Assembly (NCBI GenBank): GCA_964575675.1
Contig: CAZNRY010000132.1
Coordinates: forward strand, 1-11,847
DNA: 11,847 nucleotides
DNA from: CAZNRY01 sp964575675
GTDB taxonomy: Bacteria; Eisenbacteria; RBG-16-71-46; CAIMUX01; VGJL01
Direction: 5' to 3'
Shown: piece after piece, positions 1-6,598 of the stretch
How positions within the stretch are numbered: the first letter of the stretch is position 1
Layout: each line of letters starts with the position of its first letter
Notes under the pieces: generated by a model
What the model saw: only the letters and a program-made list of their open reading frames with translations
Database searches by the model: none
What the model was told of the DNA's origin: nothing
Translations under genes and position numbers: made by a program

Positions 1-1407
1 TCCGGCCTTCTTGGAGTCGTAGACGAAGTATCCCTGGGCGTAGTTCGATGTCTCCTCACCGATGATCTTGATCGAGTTCTTGTTCGCGCCCACGGTTCCG
101 TCCGCGCCAAGGCCGAAGAATACGGCGCGCACGACGTCGTCCGGCTCGATGTCGAACTCCGGATCGTAGGAGAGCGATGTTTTCGTCACATCGTCGACGA
201 TCCCGATCGTGAAGTGGTTCTTCGGAACTTTCTGCGACAGCTCATCGAAGATCGTCTTCACCATCGCGGGCGTGAACTCCTTCGACGAGAGGCCGTACCG
301 ACCCGCCACGACGACCGGGTCCTTCGCGAGAGGCGAGAAACCTCCGTCGCGGGCTTCCCGCAGGGCCGTCACGATATCGAGGTAGAGGGGATCGCCGATG
401 GCGCCGGGCTCCTTGGTGCGATCGAGGACGCCGATCGATTTCACGGTCGCGGGGAGGGAGTTCATGAACGCCGCGATGTCAAACGGGCGGTAGAGCCGGA
501 TCTTGAGCAAGCCGACCTTTTCGCCCTTCGCGATCATCCACTCGACCGTCTCGTGCACCGTCTCGGCGCCGGATCCCATCAGGATGACGATCCGCTCCGC
601 CTGCGGGTGTCCCACGTAGTCGAAGAGGCGGTAGCTCCGCGCGACTCGCCCGGCGAAGCGGTCCATCTCGGCCTGAACAAACCCGGGGCAAGCGTCGTAG
701 TACCCGTTGCAGGCCTCGCGGGCCTGGAAGAATGCGTCTGGATTCTGGGCCGTCCCGCGCAATACCGGTCGATCCGGCGTGAGCGCGCGATCGCGGTGCG
801 CCTTGACGAGGTCGTCATCGATCATGAAGCGCAGATCGTCATCGGTCAGCTCTTCGATTTTCGAGAGTTCGTGCGACGAGCGGAATCCGTCGAAGAAGTG
901 AATGAACGGCACGCGCGACCGGAGGCTCGCCGCCTGCGCGATGCAGGAGAAATCATGCGCCTCTTGGATCGATCCAGAGGCGAGCATTCCGAATCCCGTC
1001 TGACGACACGCCATGACGTCGGAATGATCTCCGAAGATCGAGAGCGCGTGCGCCGCCACGGTGCGCGCGGCGACGTGCATGACGAACGCGTTCAGCTCGC
1101 CGGCGATTTTGTACATGTTCGGGATCATCAGAAGGAGGCCCTGCGACGACGTGAAGGTCGTCGTCAGCGCACCCGCTTGCAGCGCTCCGTGCACCGCCCC
1201 CGACGCTCCCCCCTCGGACTGCATCTCGGTCACATCGGGGACGATCCCCCAGATGTTCTTCTGGCCGTGGGCGGACCACTCGTCAGAGAACTCCCCCATG
1301 GGGGAGGATGGAGTGATGGGGTAGATGGCGATGACCTCGTTGATCCGATGGGCGACCGATGCGGCCGCCTCATTTCCATCAACGGTGAGCAATCGTCTGC
1401 TGGGCAT
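1..1407 (-). CDS. nifJ: Pyruvate:ferredoxin (flavodoxin) oxidoreductase, N-terminal part (gene continues beyond the left edge)
   Basis: The product oxidatively decarboxylates pyruvate to acetyl-CoA and CO2 and passes electrons to ferredoxin or flavodoxin in the cytoplasm. The visible 469 codons are open to the edge. They cover domain I (about 1-255), domain II (about 260-415) and the start of domain III. Motifs seen: YPITPSSPMGE (Thr32), EMQSEGGASGA (Glu65), TFTSSQGLLLMIPNMYKIAGE, HVAARTVAAHALSIFGDHSDVM (Arg115) and, near the edge, GLGADGTVGANKNSIKIIGE. Thr32, Glu65 and Arg115 line up, shifted by one, with pyruvate-site residues Thr31, Glu64 and Arg114 of the Desulfovibrio africanus enzyme. 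The family is about 1,170-1,200 residues, so roughly 40% is present. The ATG at 1405-1407 is fixed by an AAGGAGG Shine-Dalgarno (complement of 1414-1420) six bases upstream. The enzyme suggests anaerobic or microaerobic metabolism. The family assignment is very secure. Confidence 0.96.
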   Translation of the reverse strand, partial: MPSRRLLTVDGNEAAASVAHRINEVIAIYPITPSSPMGEFSDEWSAHGQKNIWGIVPDVTEMQSEGGASGAVHGALQAGALTTTFTSSQGLLLMIPNMYKIAGELNAFVMHVAARTVAAHALSIFGDHSDVMACRQTGFGMLASGSIQEAHDFSCIAQAASLRSRVPFIHFFDGFRSSHELSKIEELTDDDLRFMIDDDLVKAHRDRALTPDRPVLRGTAQNPDAFFQAREACNGYYDACPGFVQAEMDRFAGRVARSYRLFDYVGHPQAERIVILMGSGAETVHETVEWMIAKGEKVGLLKIRLYRPFDIAAFMNSLPATVKSIGVLDRTKEPGAIGDPLYLDIVTALREARDGGFSPLAKDPVVVAGRYGLSSKEFTPAMVKTIFDELSQKVPKNHFTIGIVDDVTKTSLSYDPEFDIEPDDVVRAVFFGLGADGTVGANKNSIKIIGEETSNYAQGYFVYDSKKAG

Positions 1408-1527
1408 CGAGCGCCTCCTTACGACCTGCTTGAACACTCATGAAGATCGACCGACCGGATTGGTATGCACGGGTCCGGGGGCAGCGCGGAGCCGGCGAGA
1501 ACCGATCCGCCGCCGCTGAAGATGGAG

Positions 1528-1553
1528 AGGGTCGAAACATCGACCACGACCCT
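1528..1553. repeat. Perfect 7-bp hairpin with an alternative inner hairpin
   Basis: AGGGTCG (1528-1534) pairs perfectly with CGACCCT (1547-1553) across a 12-nt loop. The overlapping GTCGA-AACA-TCGAC (1531-1544) is a second, mutually exclusive 5-bp stem. It lies about 120 nt upstream of the nifJ start. No U-tract follows on either strand, so it is not a standard terminator. It could be part of a nifJ leader or an operator. The pairing is certain; the function is unknown. Confidence 0.35.
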
Positions 1554-1651
1554 GAATGAGGCCACAACCCTTCTTCCCACCCTACCCATGCCGCCGGCGC
1601 GCCGCGGGCACATCCCACCACATTGAAGGCTGAACCCCATGGGCGGCGCCA

Positions 1652-1701
1652 CCCGCGCAGGGTCGCGCGGGAGCCGGATCTTCTTGCAAACACCGGCTTT
1701 T
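1652..1701 (+). terminator. Two abutting hairpins followed by TTTT (orphan terminator-like or structured RNA)
   Basis: CCCGCGC (1652-1658) and GCGCGGG (1665-1671) form a perfect 7-bp GC stem with a 6-nt loop. It is directly followed by AGCCGG (1672-1677) and CCGGCT (1693-1698), a perfect 6-bp stem with a 15-nt loop, then T's to 1701. On the plus strand this resembles a weak intrinsic terminator, but no plus-strand gene lies upstream in the window. It may end a small RNA or be a structured element between divergent genes. The stems are seen directly; the role is a guess. Confidence 0.3.
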
Positions 1702-1850
1702 GTCAGCGTAGGGTCCCGGTCCGGTCGGGTCAAGACGAGGGACGACCTTTTCACCCCCTCCCGCGCGCCATTTGCCCCAGCGCGTATTAAGAAACGGAAA
1801 ACGCTGAATGCTGATGACTTAAGGGGGGGGGAGGAGGAACGGTAAGCGCA

Positions 1851-1935
1851 CCTGGCGGGTCATGCAGGGGTGATGCCGGTTGCGCGTTCGCATGGCGCAG
1901 CTCGCTGCGGCGATTCCCCTGCATGACCGCCCAGG
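1851..1935. repeat. Long imperfect inverted repeat (REP/MITE-like palindromic element)
   Basis: The arms CCTGGCGGGTCATGCAGGGG (1851-1870) and CCCCTGCATGACCGCCCAGG (1916-1935) are complementary at 18 of 20 positions; the two mismatches are an adjacent GC/CG swap. They enclose 45 nt that contain a further stem, CGCAG-CTCG-CTGCG. This size and shape, and the outward-facing GCAGGGG motifs, resemble palindromic intergenic repeats mobilised by REP-associated transposases or small MITEs. No transposase is seen nearby and only one copy is present in the window. The longest possible reading of the downstream membrane-protein frame (TTG at 1880) starts inside this element, another reason to prefer the start at 2048. 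Confidence 0.55.
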
Positions 1936-2047
1936 TACTTCCGACCGGCCATACGAACACGACGACGCCCTCGCCTCCGTGCTTGACCTGCCGGTGCGGA
2001 TCGCGTTCCTTGGCAAGGAAGCGCTCGGGCGGGAGGAATCTCCGCAA

Positions 2048-4204
2048 ATGACGATGGGGCATGGCATACGAAGCGACCGGATCGACCGGGCCTCCTACCT
2101 GGCGATCATCATCCTGGCCGGGATCTGGGGGGCATCGCGCGTGGCGAGCTCCGGAGACCTCTGGATTGCCCTGGGATGCGGCAAGTACATCCTCTCGTAC
2201 GGCGTCACGCGGACCGATCCATTCTCGTTCAACTCGCCACCCGGCTCCTGGGTGAACCAGAACTGGCTCTCGCACGTTCTCTTCACCCTGATTCAAGGCG
2301 GCGCGGGCCTGACCGGCCTCGGGCTCTGGAAATTCATCGTTTCAATCGCAATCGGCGGCCTCGCCGCGTCCACGGCCCGCGCCCTCGGCGCACCGCGCGC
2401 GTTCGCGGCCCTGACCGCGATTGCGATGGCGGCGATGGGACGTCCCTTTTACGACATCCGCCCAAACATCCACACGATCCTCTTGAGCGCGGCGCTGATC
2501 CGATGGCTCGTGGGGATCGAGTGGCGCGCCGCAAAACGCTACTGGCCGGTTGTGCTCCTGTTCGTTCTCTGGGCGAACCTTCACGGGGGATTCCTCTTCG
2601 GCATCATGGCGCTCTTCGCCGCAGCCGGCGCGGTCGCGGTCATCCGCATGTCCCGCCGCGGCGAGGCGGCCAGGTGGCCCGCGGTCATTCTACTTCCCTT
2701 CATCGGCCTGGCCGCGACGATCATCTCCCCCTACGGCGTCACGAACCTGGCCCACCCGTACGTGATCACGGTGGGGCCCGATTCGGCCTACTGGCGCCAG
2801 GTCGTGGAGTGGATGCCGCCCTACGGCCCGAGCGCGGTCGGTGATGCCGGGGTGACCGCCTTCTGGATTCTGACCGGCGCGGGTCTCTTGATCGCGGGAC
2901 TCGCGGTCGCGCGCGCACTGAAGAAGTCGGAGCCTCATGATGGGACGCGGCCGCCCGGCTCGCCGTCGCTCCTTCCGCTTGGGACGATCGCCCTCGCGGG
3001 GCTCGTTCTGTCGCTCACGAGCCGCCGGTTCATCCCCCTCTTCTCGGTCGCGGCCGCACCGGTTCTCGCCGTGCTTGTCGCACGGATCGTTCCCGGGGGG
3101 CTGTTCGGCGGGGCGCGCACGCCCGCGGATGCCGGGGCGCTAGACCGGCGCATCCCACTCGGCCGGCTAAACGAGCAGGGCGCCGGTCTCGCGGGCGCGC
3201 CGACTCGCGCCCCGCGAAACGCGAGGGATCGGGCGGATCGGACCCTCCCCCGGCGCGGCGCGCGCGATCTCGTCTGGCCGCTCTCGGCCGGAGCGGCCAT
3301 CGTCGCCGTCGGCCTGAGCGTCGTTCCGAGCCTCTTCCTCGGCAACAGCCTCTGGCCGTCTTCGCTGGGATTCGGCGCGCGTCTCGTGCGGGCGGACGAA
3401 CAGCCGTCAGAGGCGGCCCGCTTTCTGACCACATCCGGAGCGTGCGGGCGCGTGCTCACGCAATGGGTCTGGGGCGGCTATCTCCTCTATGCGGAACCGT
3501 TCGAGAACGGCGAACCGCGCTTCCGGATCTACATGGACGGCCGGGCTCAGGCGGCCTATCCGGCCGCGGTCTCGAAGGACCTGAGCGCATTCCGGCACGC
3601 CGCCGACGCGGAGGATGAGAGCGCCGTTCGCGCCTTCCTCGATCACTACAAGATTGACTTCTGTGTGATCGATCGCCGCGAGGAAGGGGTCGCATCTTTC
3701 CTGCCCAAGATCGACGGGTGGGTCGGCGTCTATGCGGACGACAAGTCGATCGTGATGGCGCGCGCGCCGCGCGTGCGCGACCTCGCCGGCGGGGAGTTCC
3801 CCAACCTCGCGATCCGCGAGGCGAGCGCCGCATTGGCCCTGAGGACGCGTGGCACGCTGACCGCGATGGAGCTGCGGGAAGCCTTCGCCCACGCTGTGGC
3901 CTCCGTCCGAGCCCGGCCGACCACGACCGGCATCACCGAGATGACGCGGATCGCCCTGGCCGTGCAAACGGCGATCGGAGATACGCTGCGGGCAGAGGCG
4001 GACCGCGAGTGTGCCGCCGCGCTGGCTTCCACGCAGCTAGTGGGCACGCCCCGCGAGATGCTATCGATTCGCGCCAACACGATCCGCTGCCGCGCCGCAC
4101 TTGCCCAGGCGAGCGGCGATAGGGACGCGGCATCGCGCATGAACTCCGAAGCGGTCGCCCTCGCGGAGGAGGCGAAGAGGATCGTGAAGCTGTATTTGCG
4201 GTGA
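2048..4204 (+). CDS. Polytopic membrane protein, GT-C-like family with soluble C-terminal domain
   Basis: The predicted 718-residue inner-membrane protein has about ten hydrophobic segments (near 16-33, 92-110, 118-131, 142-156, 166-200, 210-227, 268-290, 309-348, 410-431). The first periplasmic loop carries SSGDLW (35-39), TDPFSF (56-61) and SWVNQNWLSH (67-76). Later come RPN (138-140), NLHGG (177-181), SPYG (227-230) and SRRFIPLF (325-332). The soluble part has WVWGGYLL (473-480) and YMDGRA (495-500). This motif set recurs in poorly characterised bacterial membrane proteins resembling GT-C glycosyltransferases that use polyprenyl-phosphate sugars. Donor and acceptor cannot be told. Residues 351-408 are an Arg/Ala/Gly-rich insert, and 600-718 look helical. 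The frame is open from TTG 1880, but the extra 56 residues are non-membrane and cross the inverted repeat. ATG 2048 has GGGAGG at 2031-2036. ATG 2054 is possible. Confidence 0.75.
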   Translation: MTMGHGIRSDRIDRASYLAIIILAGIWGASRVASSGDLWIALGCGKYILSYGVTRTDPFSFNSPPGSWVNQNWLSHVLFTLIQGGAGLTGLGLWKFIVSIAIGGLAASTARALGAPRAFAALTAIAMAAMGRPFYDIRPNIHTILLSAALIRWLVGIEWRAAKRYWPVVLLFVLWANLHGGFLFGIMALFAAAGAVAVIRMSRRGEAARWPAVILLPFIGLAATIISPYGVTNLAHPYVITVGPDSAYWRQVVEWMPPYGPSAVGDAGVTAFWILTGAGLLIAGLAVARALKKSEPHDGTRPPGSPSLLPLGTIALAGLVLSLTSRRFIPLFSVAAAPVLAVLVARIVPGGLFGGARTPADAGALDRRIPLGRLNEQGAGLAGAPTRAPRNARDRADRTLPRRGARDLVWPLSAGAAIVAVGLSVVPSLFLGNSLWPSSLGFGARLVRADEQPSEAARFLTTSGACGRVLTQWVWGGYLLYAEPFENGEPRFRIYMDGRAQAAYPAAVSKDLSAFRHAADAEDESAVRAFLDHYKIDFCVIDRREEGVASFLPKIDGWVGVYADDKSIVMARAPRVRDLAGGEFPNLAIREASAALALRTRGTLTAMELREAFAHAVASVRARPTTTGITEMTRIALAVQTAIGDTLRAEADRECAAALASTQLVGTPREMLSIRANTIRCRAALAQASGDRDAASRMNSEAVALAEEAKRIVKLYLR

Positions 4205-4236
4205 GCCTGCCCTGCTTACGTGGGGCGATCTGTCAA

Positions 4237-4255
4237 CGTACACTCCGCCTGTACG
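4237..4255. repeat. Hairpin between convergent genes
   Basis: CGTACA (4237-4242) and TGTACG (4250-4255) pair perfectly around a 7-nt loop in the 110-nt gap between two converging genes. The perfect palindrome CTGCCGGCAG follows at 4267-4276. The location suits a bidirectional terminator, but there is no U-run on either side, so an intrinsic terminator is not demonstrated. Confidence 0.3.
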
Positions 4256-4314
4256 CGTGTCCGGTTCTGCCGGCAGGGTCTGAGCTCCTCGGATATCAAT
4301 CCCCTATGCACTAC

Positions 4315-5583
4315 CTACTGCCGGAGCAGTCTCAACGCCGGTCCGGCCCCGTGACCCAGCGGCCGGATGAAGTACACGCCGGCGGGAACACGCTCGTCCG
4401 CGCTCGTCATACCGTCCCAGGCACGTCCCGTGAAGCTCGCGCGCTGGCGGCCGGAGACATCGAAGACACCCCACTCGACGCCGGCGAGGGCCTCGTCCGG
4501 GCCCTCGAGACGCACAGCGCCGTACGAGGGATTGGGAAGGACGCGCAGGGCCGGCAACGGGTTGGTCGCCGCAACGTCGGTGGTGCTGACCACCGACGTC
4601 ATGAGGATCGCGCCGATGGGTCCGGAGAAGCCCTGCCGGGCGGCGGCGACGATCTGCCGCGCGTTGTTGATGCCGTTGGCGCCGCCGTACTGGATGTAGT
4701 ACTCGCCCTCGCCGGGGGCGATCAGGCTGCCCAGCGCGAAGGACCCCTCATTCACGAGACTCACGCCTGACGTCGTCATGTAGTAGTACTGGAGCGCGTC
4801 GCCACGGTCGTTCATGGCCGTGGCACTGGTCGTGGTGGCGCAGCCGCCCAGGAACTCCCAGCCGGCTTCCTGCCGGTAGCGGATGGGGAACGTGCTGCAG
4901 CCGGACCAGCCGAGGATGTAGCCGCAGAAATCGTTGTTGTTGTTCACCGCCGCGCTCACCACTCCCTGCCAGTTGCCCGGCGGGAGCGGCACCGTCGTGA
5001 TGACGCCGGTGTCGAGGTCCAGGAGGCGCGTTCCGGAGACCACCACGCGCTGGTCGTTCACGTCCACGCCCATCATGTCCCCCTGGAGAGCGACCGGTCC
5101 GCCCGCGGTGAACAAGACGCCGGTGGAGAGGTTCCAGCCCCAGAAGCCCGAGGCGCCCACGATGTCGCCGATGTTGTTGATCGCGTAGGCGGCGCTGTAG
5201 GGATCCCCGGGCAGTCCGCCCAGGACCTCCACCTCGTAACCGCCCGCAGCCGGGCGCCAGACGGCGGCGGTGGGCTGCGTGACGACATACTGGTTGGGAC
5301 AGACGGAGCCGACGATCACGCCGGCGTCGTTGATGTCATGCGCGCGGGAGCTCTGCATGCCCGGGGGGAGCGGCAGAAACATGAACGGCTGCCCGTTGTG
5401 GGAGACGCCGGCGAGCATGAGCGTTCCGTCGGGGGACACGCTCCCGCACACATCGCCGTGATCGTTGATCCCGGTGCCCGTCCAGCCCGCGCCCAGGAAC
5501 TGGATCCGGTAGCTCGGAACGTCGGCGTGCGCCGTCAGCGACACGCACACCAGTGCCGTCACCATCAACATCAGTCGCTTCAT
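4315..5583 (-). CDS. Secreted HAF-repeat protein with C-terminal FlgD-like/T9SS-type sorting domain
   Basis: The 422-residue precursor starts with a classic signal peptide (MKR, hydrophobic LMLMVTALVCVSLTA, likely cut after AHA at residue 20). The body holds about seven HAF-type repeats of the form (G/A)INxxGxIVG: near 38, 83 (DINDAGVIVGS), 134 (AINNIGDIVGA), 173, 212, 256 and 303. HAF repeats occur in extracellular proteins of unknown function, probably as a beta-propeller-like array. Residues about 345-422 (LPNPSYGAVRLEG, WGVFDVSGR, VPAGVYFIR) match FlgD-Ig-like or Por-type sorting domains that direct export to the surface in FCB-group bacteria. The start is ATG 5581-5583 with GGAGGA (complement of 5591-5596) seven bases upstream. 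The frame extends 20 codons further up, but those residues precede the signal peptide and are not expected. A CRP-type site lies about 125 nt upstream. Confidence 0.82.
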   Translation of the reverse strand: MKRLMLMVTALVCVSLTAHADVPSYRIQFLGAGWTGTGINDHGDVCGSVSPDGTLMLAGVSHNGQPFMFLPLPPGMQSSRAHDINDAGVIVGSVCPNQYVVTQPTAAVWRPAAGGYEVEVLGGLPGDPYSAAYAINNIGDIVGASGFWGWNLSTGVLFTAGGPVALQGDMMGVDVNDQRVVVSGTRLLDLDTGVITTVPLPPGNWQGVVSAAVNNNNDFCGYILGWSGCSTFPIRYRQEAGWEFLGGCATTTSATAMNDRGDALQYYYMTTSGVSLVNEGSFALGSLIAPGEGEYYIQYGGANGINNARQIVAAARQGFSGPIGAILMTSVVSTTDVAATNPLPALRVLPNPSYGAVRLEGPDEALAGVEWGVFDVSGRQRASFTGRAWDGMTSADERVPAGVYFIRPLGHGAGPALRLLRQ

Positions 5584-5674
5584 GGCTGTCTCCTCCATCA
5601 TGGCCAATCTTGCCTGTGCCCGACCGCCGGACACGTGCTCCACTGGACGACTACGAGCAGGACCTGTTCGTAAT

Positions 5675-5703
5675 GGGTGAGCCTACCCTCGGGTCGAAAC
5701 CCG
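5675..5703. repeat. Two small adjacent hairpins downstream of the Crp/Fnr gene
   Basis: GGGT-GAGCCT-ACCC (5675-5688) and CGGGT-CGAA-ACCCG (5690-5703) are perfect stems of 4 and 5 bp. On the minus strand the second has a TTCG tetraloop. With the CRP-like palindrome next to them they fill most of the 147-nt gap between the regulator and the HAF gene. They may weakly terminate the regulator's transcript or belong to the HAF-gene leader. No U-tract is present. Confidence 0.3.
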
Positions 5704-5706
5704 GTC

Positions 5707-5722
5707 TGTGACTTTGGTCACG
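5707..5722. promoter_or_regulatory. CRP-type operator, TGTGA-N6-TCACG
   Basis: TGTGACTTTGGTCACG matches the E. coli CRP consensus TGTGA-N6-TCACA at 9 of the 10 specified positions, and contains the perfect inverted repeat GTGAC-TTTG-GTCAC. It lies between the stop of the Crp/Fnr gene and the HAF-repeat gene, about 125 nt upstream of the latter's ATG, a usual distance for an activator site. The adjacent regulator has the CRP-type recognition residues. It is probably the operator through which that regulator controls the HAF gene. Confidence 0.6.
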
Positions 5723-5730
5723 CCCCCCGC

Positions 5731-6450
5731 TCACCGGGCCAGGCCTCCGGCGATTTCCTCGAGCAGCCCGGGCCGGACGAGGGTCACATGGCTCCGGGCC
5801 AGGGAAATGGCTCCCTGGTGCTCGAAGGACTCCAGGACGCGGCTTACGATCTCGCGCACGCTGCCCACCTGGTCGGCGAGATCCTGGTGGGTGGTCACGA
5901 TCTCCATCCCCCCGGCATCATGGAAGCAGCGAACGAGATGCGCCGCGAGCCGCTGATCGAGCCGATGAAAAGCGACCTCCTCGACCAGCTGCATGAGCGT
6001 CGCTATTCGCGCGCCGAACAGATCGAAGATAAACGTGCGGAAGGGCACGGACTCGGCCACCAGCGTCTCGAAGAGCGAGGGGGGGATGCTCACCCCCGTG
6101 AGGTCCGAGTCAACGACGCCGCGCGCGGAGTAATTCAGCCGGCCGAGCAGGCAGCTCGCCGAGAGAATGCAGCTCTCGCCAGGTCGCACGCGGTAGAGCA
6201 TGATCTCCCGTCCGTTGTGACCGATCCTGACCACGCGAATGGACCCGCGCGTGAGAAGGGGAAGTCCGGTGCAGGGAGATCCCACGTCAAACACGACGGT
6301 TCCGGCGCGTACTGCGATCGGCCGGCATTCGCTGCGGAAGAGAGTGTCGAGGCGGGGCGTGATCTCGCGAAGGATGGGGTACCGGACGATGAGCTCGACA
6401 TCGCCGGGGTCGGATTCACGTTTCATCGGCTTGGAGCCTCTCGTATTCAT
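5731..6450 (-). CDS. Crp/Fnr-family transcriptional regulator
   Basis: This 239-residue DNA-binding regulator has the usual family length. Residues about 25-135 form the cyclic-nucleotide-binding-type beta-roll (AGTVVFDVGSPC, LLTRGSIRVVRIGHNGREI, PGESC). About 138-165 is the dimer helix. Residues 185-225 form the winged helix-turn-helix (THQDLADQVGSVREIVSRVLESFEHQG). In the recognition helix R199-E200-x3-R204 match Arg180, Glu181 and Arg185 of E. coli CRP, so a TGTGA half-site is expected. FNR-type proteins lack the first Arg. There is no FNR-type N-terminal cysteine cluster; cysteines are at 42, 60, 94, 100 and 175. The effector is unknown. The start is ATG 6448-6450 with AGGAGG (complement of 6462-6467) eleven bases upstream. 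The frame runs 52 codons further up in low-complexity sequence that I exclude; Met9 is an alternative start. It lies 148 nt downstream of brxL on the same strand. Confidence 0.87.
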   Translation of the reverse strand: MNTRGSKPMKRESDPGDVELIVRYPILREITPRLDTLFRSECRPIAVRAGTVVFDVGSPCTGLPLLTRGSIRVVRIGHNGREIMLYRVRPGESCILSASCLLGRLNYSARGVVDSDLTGVSIPPSLFETLVAESVPFRTFIFDLFGARIATLMQLVEEVAFHRLDQRLAAHLVRCFHDAGGMEIVTTHQDLADQVGSVREIVSRVLESFEHQGAISLARSHVTLVRPGLLEEIAGGLAR

Positions 6451-6598
6451 GTCTCCGCGAACCTCCTGAACCGCCCCGGGGGTTCCGGAGGGCTCATTCC
6501 GTGACTCCTTTTGTCCATTTTGGTTGCCACCACTGCCCGGGTCAGCTGAGGAACCGGACACGCATGACTCCGCCTTCTGTTTTCCGTACCCAGGCCCA

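Larger units (their letters stand above)
1408..2047. other. 640-nt intergenic region with hairpins, a G9 tract and a long inverted repeat
   Basis: This gap separates the divergent nifJ and GT-C-like genes and should hold both promoters, but I find no convincing -35/-10 pair for either. It contains perfect hairpins at 1528-1553, 1652-1671 and 1672-1698, nine consecutive G at 1823-1831 followed by a purine-rich GAGGAGGAA, and the inverted repeat 1851-1935. The open frames crossing it, on both strands, have arginine/proline-rich composition, no recognisable domain and poor start signals, so I call no gene here. Confidence 0.6.

Noticed and set aside
214..1443. 409-codon plus-strand open frame opposite nifJ
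   Set aside because: It is a shadow of the high-GC nifJ coding strand. The composition is His/Arg/Glu-rich with no domain, while the minus strand reads as a clear pyruvate:ferredoxin oxidoreductase.
1419..1754. Minus-strand frame of 111 codons just upstream of nifJ
   Set aside because: GTG start with the purine run touching it, no recognisable domain and a composition unlike a folded protein. It occupies a hairpin-rich intergenic region.
1880..2047. N-terminal extension of the membrane protein from TTG 1880
   Set aside because: It starts inside the inverted repeat, lacks a ribosome-binding site, and its 56 residues are unlike the family, whose members begin just before the first membrane segment.
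1787..2296. Minus-strand frame of 169 codons across the inverted repeat; considered as a remnant REP-associated transposase
   Set aside because: None of the HUH or tyrosine motifs of Y1-type transposases are visible, and half of it is antisense to the membrane-protein gene.
4201..4770. Plus-strand frame of 189 codons opposite the HAF-repeat gene
   Set aside because: It is antisense to a gene with a signal peptide, repeats and sorting domain, and has no domain of its own.
5690..5703. CGGGT-CGAA-ACCCG considered as the T-arm of a tRNA
   Set aside because: The loop has 4 rather than 7 bases, and no acceptor, D or anticodon arm can be drawn around it.
6500..6516. Possible second CRP-type site upstream of the Crp/Fnr gene (CGTGAC half-site)
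   Set aside because: Only one half-site matches. The other half (TTGTC) agrees with TCACA at one position, so autoregulation is not supported.
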